A stretch of 64,000 nt of DNA from Arbacia lixula. Its lineage: Eukaryota; Echinodermata; Echinoidea; Arbacioida; Arbaciidae. Positions 61,263 to 64,000 of the stretch are shown here, piece after piece. Both the position numbers and the translations under genes were made by a program. The notes under the pieces are model-generated. The model made no database searches. It was given only the letters and a program-made list of their open reading frames with translations, and was not told where the DNA came from. The DNA lies in contig OZ022589.1 of the NCBI GenBank assembly GCA_963669155.1, positions 20,944,179 through 21,008,178 of the forward strand, written 5' to 3'. Position 1 is the stretch's first letter; every line of letters begins with the position of its first letter.

Positions 61263-62877
61263 ACAAGTTACCCCAGTAGAGGTAGAACCATTTGATAAGC
61301 AGAGCAATCAGTTTGAGGAAAATCGGACAACTAATAAGGAAATTATCATTTTTTTATGATACCGAAATTGAGATCTGTTACGTGCAAATTAGTCGCTCGA
61401 TCGTGAGGCGGCGATGGCACAGGTGCACCTTCATGAGTATTCTGTATGCTCTGATCAGCTCAGAAAAAAAAACTGATTTCCTTCTGTTTTTATACATGTT
61501 TAGGGATAGTTAAATGTCTATGCATACAAGCAGCAATATCGAAATGTCAAAGGGGCCCTGTTTAGCTTACAATGTGACAACACAACCGACAAATCCTTGC
61601 TTTGTTTTTTATAAGAAACCTGTCATGAGTACTGGGTATTGAGAGTAGCCTCTATGACGTCACGAGCAATTTTATTTTACCAGATACTCAAGAGCAGGCA
61701 GGAGAAACAAGTGGACGAGTGGGCTTTCTTTCATGCTATCGACCCTCCAGTCATAGCCACGAAGCTGAAAATCTACACACACAACCTCCTTGGTGATGAG
61801 AAACTCTTTCGGTTTGAGCTCCATGGTTCGATTCATGCTGGTAGGCCGAAAGAGTGATCATACGATGTGCATGATAACAAAAGATCTAACATTTCCACTA
61901 TCTATCCATTTATCTATTTAGCCTATTTCTCTCCATTGCTGAAGGATGACCTCCTCATCATTTTTCCATTTTGATCTATCTTGTGCCGTTCGTTTCCATG
62001 TCACACTGCCATATTCTCTGATATCATCCATCCACCACGTCAGTACTTTGCCTGACAGTTAATATATGTGTCTATCGATCGTCTTTCCTCCTGGCCAGAT
62101 GACCAGCCTATTCGATTTAATTTCCTGTACTATGTCCAGTACTGTGTTTTTCCTTCTCAAATCCTGGTTTCTAACTTTGTCCCTCTTTGTAACGCCAATC
62201 ATAATTTTTTTTCCATAGCCCTTTCGGTTACTCTAAGTTTTCTCTCCAGCCTCTTAGTTGTGATCTATGTGTCTGCTCCCTAAGAGAGCACGGGTGTGAT
62301 GAAATTGTTGAAAGTCTATTTCTTGAATGAAAGAGGGTGGTTCTCGTCATTTCTACTATAGGCCTACATTTCTTTTGGTGAATCGTGTACAGTATCTTTT
62401 TGAAGGAGCTATTATCCCTCGGTGAACATTTCCAGTTAGTCAAAAAGATGTCTTATGATTACGCAACAGATTTCTGTGTCCATATGTAATTTACTTATGT
62501 TCAGTGGATTATACATACACAGAATAGTGGCTAGGCTTATCAGCCTATGGTAAATCGAAATACGCAAACAATTACGTTGTTCTGCAACAGTCGTTCTTTA
62601 ACGAAATGTTAATTTTCGATATATCTCCAATAAATTTTATATGGATAATACGAGAATTGATCGGCATCAGTCCAAAATCTCCTTTTACTCCTGTCTCCAG
62701 CGTTTCCGGAAAACATCACAACCTCGTCCACGATTGGCGGGTTGCTCCAGCCCGCCCTCAACGCCCATAACTCTACTTTTATCTTCACCGTATCGTTGAA
62801 CGCTCACGCCTCTGCTGTGTTACGGATCTACGCAAGGCCCGAGTTCTATCTCACAGATACGCACTGCATTCACATCG
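56062..62877 (+). CDS. Partial multi-exon gene: secreted or surface EGF + F5/8C (discoidin) protein
   Basis: Six exons (56062-56128, 57295-57468, 58827-58961, 60533-60882, 61684-61840, 62701-62877) join without a frame break into 353 codons plus one base; the gene continues past the window. All introns are GT-AG. Phases are 1,1,1,0,1, and 1 at the last exon, so each module is bordered by phase-1 introns, the pattern of exon-shuffled extracellular proteins. Predicted order: signal peptide (about 1-22), unrecognised segment with two cysteines (about 24-81), EGF-like (about 89-123), F5/8C (about 131-290), then the beginning of another beta-rich module. EGF and F5/8C modules bind proteins, glycans or lipids in adhesion and the matrix, so an extracellular adhesive role is inferred. 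The exact family and any transmembrane or tail region cannot be determined here. Confidence 0.8.
56793..56943. mobile_element. Family D MITE, copy 2, in intron 1
   Basis: CCCGTAACATAAATGTTTGCG at the left and CGCAAACCTTTATGTTACGGG at the right. The body matches copy 1 at 21729, including TTTTTGTTCAAAA and CAACCAATCAGAA. The element lies in the intron between the signal exon and exon 2. Confidence 0.85.
57295..57468 (+). CDS. EGF-discoidin gene, exon 2 (unrecognised segment)
   Basis: The acceptor GCTGTCAG follows a T-rich tract; the donor is GACG|GTGAAT. It encodes about 58 residues, including ACPPVARYGKEI and KRVCKD, with just two cysteines that could pair, and one glycosylation sequon (NAS). 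I recognise no domain. It may be a linker or a small lineage-specific module. Confidence 0.65.
57469..58826 (+). other. Intron 2 of the EGF-discoidin gene
   Basis: A+T-rich, about 1.36 kb, without tracked repeats or a further recognisable exon. The acceptor word TACAG at 58822-58826 is preceded by a weak pyrimidine tract. Confidence 0.6.
58827..58961 (+). CDS. EGF-discoidin gene, exon 3 (EGF-like module)
   Basis: Cysteines are spaced C-x6-C-x6-C-x8-C-x-C-x8-C, the EGF plan, with the ending FHCVCPCDFSGPACETG. A seventh cysteine sits two residues after the fifth, where EGF modules normally have P or another residue, so one thiol is unpaired within the module. Both borders are phase 1 (donor ACGG|GTTAGT), as for a shuffled EGF exon. 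Confidence 0.85.
59046..59081. repeat. Short hairpin, family F, copy 2
   Basis: CACTGATCTCT and AGAGATCAATG form a stem with one mismatch. The loop CCACTAGTTAGT differs from that of copy 1 but shares an ACTA word. Confidence 0.7.
59201..59583. mobile_element. Family B MITE, copy 3, in intron 3
   Basis: GTGCATTTGATATATCTTTAG, TTTTTACACACATAACCTT, GGGGGCAATTTATGG and TTTTTATCCATTGAAGGATT follow the order of copy 2 at 50228-50720. Both termini are decayed (TTTACCCTTAAAG remains near the right end). Confidence 0.75.
59880..60528 (+). repeat. Pyrimidine tract of TCCTCTCC/TATCC units, about 650 bp
   Basis: Almost pure C/T except for sporadic A in CCTATCC words. A block of about 70 bp with the words CTTCTCTTCTTTCCTC and TTCTCGCCTACCATATCC occurs at 60201 and again at 60372, a duplication with a 171-bp shift. 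Its right end is directly next to the acceptor of exon 4, so it doubles as that exon's polypyrimidine tract. Confidence 0.95.
60533..60882 (+). CDS. EGF-discoidin gene, exon 4 (first two-thirds of F5/8C domain)
   Basis: Entered in phase 1 after TGATACAG. FPIDVGLGMADGRITDSQIT is the classical opening of F5/8 type C domains, followed by CPHLITGITIQEGRG (the V-T-G-I..Q-G-R motif), FHLKYTTDSVKWHDV (Y-S-x-D-G-x-x-W motif) and a DEC-type turn. Compared with the usual domain, the leading cysteine before the GM motif is missing. The donor AAG|GTACAT gives a phase-0 intron inside the domain. Confidence 0.9.
60883..61683 (+). other. Intron 4 of the EGF-discoidin gene, with a (TA)n(GA)30 microsatellite
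   Basis: About 800 bp. (TA)n at about 61178-61200 passes directly into 30 GA units at 61201-61260. The acceptor TTTATTTTACCAG precedes exon 5. Confidence 0.8.
61684..61840 (+). CDS. EGF-discoidin gene, exon 5 (last third of F5/8C domain)
   Basis: HAIDPPVIATKLKIY matches the P-P-I-x-A-R-x-I-R-I strand of F5/8C domains, and FRFELHGS matches the closing R-x-E-L-x-G-C, but with serine instead of the final cysteine. The lead cysteine is missing too, so the normal terminal disulfide has been lost as a pair. The donor GCTG|GTAGGC is in phase 1. Confidence 0.88.
61841..62700 (+). other. Intron 5 of the EGF-discoidin gene
   Basis: About 860 bp of unique-looking sequence. The acceptor is the strong CTCCTGTCTCCAG. 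No tracked repeat family present. Confidence 0.7.
62701..62877 (+). CDS. EGF-discoidin gene, exon 6 (beta-rich segment, possibly FAMeT-like start)
   Basis: Encodes FPENITTSS, LNAHNSTFIFTVSLNAHASAV and TDTHCIHIG, leaving at ATCG|GTGAGT in phase 1. Alternating hydrophobic strands and the pattern F-x-V-x-x-x-A-H-A-x-x-L followed by an x-I-x-I-G end resemble the first half of farnesoic-acid-O-methyltransferase-like (FAMeT) domains, which are frequent in animal extracellular proteins despite the enzymatic name. Two or more sequons are present. The rest of the module lies beyond the window, so this is tentative. Confidence 0.7.
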
Positions 62878-64000
62878 GTGAGTACTCATTGGCTGATATC
62901 AGTCATATGGGTTGGATATTAAAAGAATTCATTCCTGTGGTGGGCCAAAAAAAAGGAAGTTGTATAAATACAACGGAAATGGGAGAAAATACTGAAACAA
63001 CTTCCCTCACAATATCAGAAATGAAAACTGATTTTTGAGCACAATTGTATGGATCGCTAGATTTCAAAAGTCAAGAGGGATATTTTTTTTTACCTTTCCT
63101 GAAAATTCGGGTGAAGCTATGGCTGTGAGATTACATACATATTATCGTTCGGATACACTGCTGGTCCACGTCAAGTTTCATGACTTTTGAAAAAGTGTTT
63201 CCCCACCTATAACTCTATGTGTGTTGTTTATTTATTCATAAGTAATATACACTAATATCTATGAGCGTCTTTGAGTCTGGCATACAAAGGTTTAAAGGGA
63301 ATATACTGTACTGGGAAGACAAAAAGCCTCCCAGTACAGTATATTCTCTTTAAAGAACGCGATGGTGGGACGTAAAGGGGGTTCCTTGTTTTATACTTGA
63401 ATTTACATTCCTCATTGATATATTCCAGTTTGTTAATTGGTTAGAAGTATGGTACATGACCAAAATAGTTCAACTATTTGGGAGAAAGAGGGTGGAAGGA
63501 GATCAGAGGGTGAAAACACAATTTCGTGTCGTCATTCTAGCAAAGCACCATGTTGCACGCCCGGGTAAGTCCCATGGTGTTGCGACCGTTGGTTTGCTCT
63601 TGAAAACCGCAAGAATTTAAAAACAAATTGATTGGCCCTTCGTGCTCGTATATAACGATATGGAGGAAATAAAGGCTACATGGTCCATGAAGAGCGTAAT
63701 CTTAACCAATCAATGAACAGGAAGTATACCAATAAAGGACATAAAACAAGTATTTCACTATCTTATTTGGGATCTTTGTGGTATCTTATAGGTCGTTGGG
63801 TAAAAAAAGTACCCCACGCCTTCCACTTTACCTCGAGAGCTAAGAAGATCTGTCGCGATCATAGTCGTGCATACGCAAAGGGGAATTCTCCAGACTGAAT
63901 TTTTAAACGCTCTGTTTCTTAAACCAATTGCTGCTCTATAAGATTTGTGGTGTCATAATCCACAAGTGACATGTCAAGGGTCAACATTCGTCTTTTGAGA
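62878..64000 (+). other. Intron 6 (incomplete) with family H, G and A copies
   Basis: Family H copy 4 at about 63060-63210 (GAAGCTATGGCTGTGAGAT, AAGTTTCATGACTTTTG), an inverted family G fragment at 63252-63293 (TGGCATACAAAGGTTTAAA) and directly next to it a minimal family A hairpin. No further exon is evident to the right edge; a 72-codon frame at 63680-63898 has no acceptor or donor support. Confidence 0.6.
63292..63354. mobile_element. Family A MITE, minimal 63-bp hairpin copy
   Basis: TTTAAAGGGAATATACTGTAC and its inverted partner are separated only by the GGGAAGACAAAAAGCCTCCC turn, so the element consists of the terminal inverted repeats alone. Confidence 0.85.

Noticed and set aside
63680..63898. 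72-codon frame near the right edge as a further exon of the EGF-discoidin gene
   Set aside because: No acceptor in the needed phase 1 and no donor; the translation lacks beta-rich or cysteine patterns continuing exon 6.

Overview
This window looks like nuclear DNA from a metazoan, most likely a marine invertebrate deuterostome. Three things point that way: an intronless rhodopsin-type GPCR, a modular secreted or surface gene whose exons are joined mainly by phase-1 introns with GT-AG sites, and very dense short interspersed repeats with almost no long open frames. I favour an echinoderm. That rests on the overall look of the repeats and the receptor as I remember such genomes, not on a search. 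There is no bacterial-style gene packing, no CRISPR array, no rRNA and no intact canonical tRNA.

Layout. At 2.7-3.8 kb on the minus strand lies a complete single-exon class A GPCR of 358 aa, with an in-frame stop just upstream of its ATG and a candidate AATAAA downstream. From about 3.8 to 52 kb is a roughly 48-kb gene-poor stretch in which I found no convincing host exon. It is a mosaic of small non-autonomous elements: TTAA-flanked families called A, B, G and I here, a TA-flanked family E, a long-inverted-repeat family D, and three long-arm foldback elements. It also holds a 5'-truncated non-LTR retrotransposon nested in a family B copy, LINE/SINE-like 3' tails, three two-to-three-copy tandem repeats, and many microsatellites. 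At 52.6 kb on the plus strand is an orphan candidate exon with a signal-like hydrophobic stretch and a perfect splice donor.

From 56.06 kb to the right edge on the plus strand is the 5' part of a multi-exon gene. Six exons can be joined with consistent phases: signal peptide, unrecognised two-cysteine segment, EGF-like module, F5/8C (discoidin) domain split over two exons, then the start of another beta-rich module that I tentatively compare with the farnesoic-acid-O-methyltransferase-like (FAMeT) domain. The gene runs out of the window. Its introns hold family D and B elements, a hairpin element, a 650-bp pyrimidine tract that runs almost into the discoidin acceptor, and family G, H and A copies.

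The two genes have no evident functional link. The receptor would act at the plasma membrane and the EGF-discoidin protein outside the cell or on its surface. I see no undescribed enzymatic or defence system here. The most unusual content is repeat biology: a family of about 80-95 bp TTAA-bounded elements with eight or more copies, several elements that share TTAA target sites, nested foldback elements, and a strong strand bias of C- and CT-tracts.
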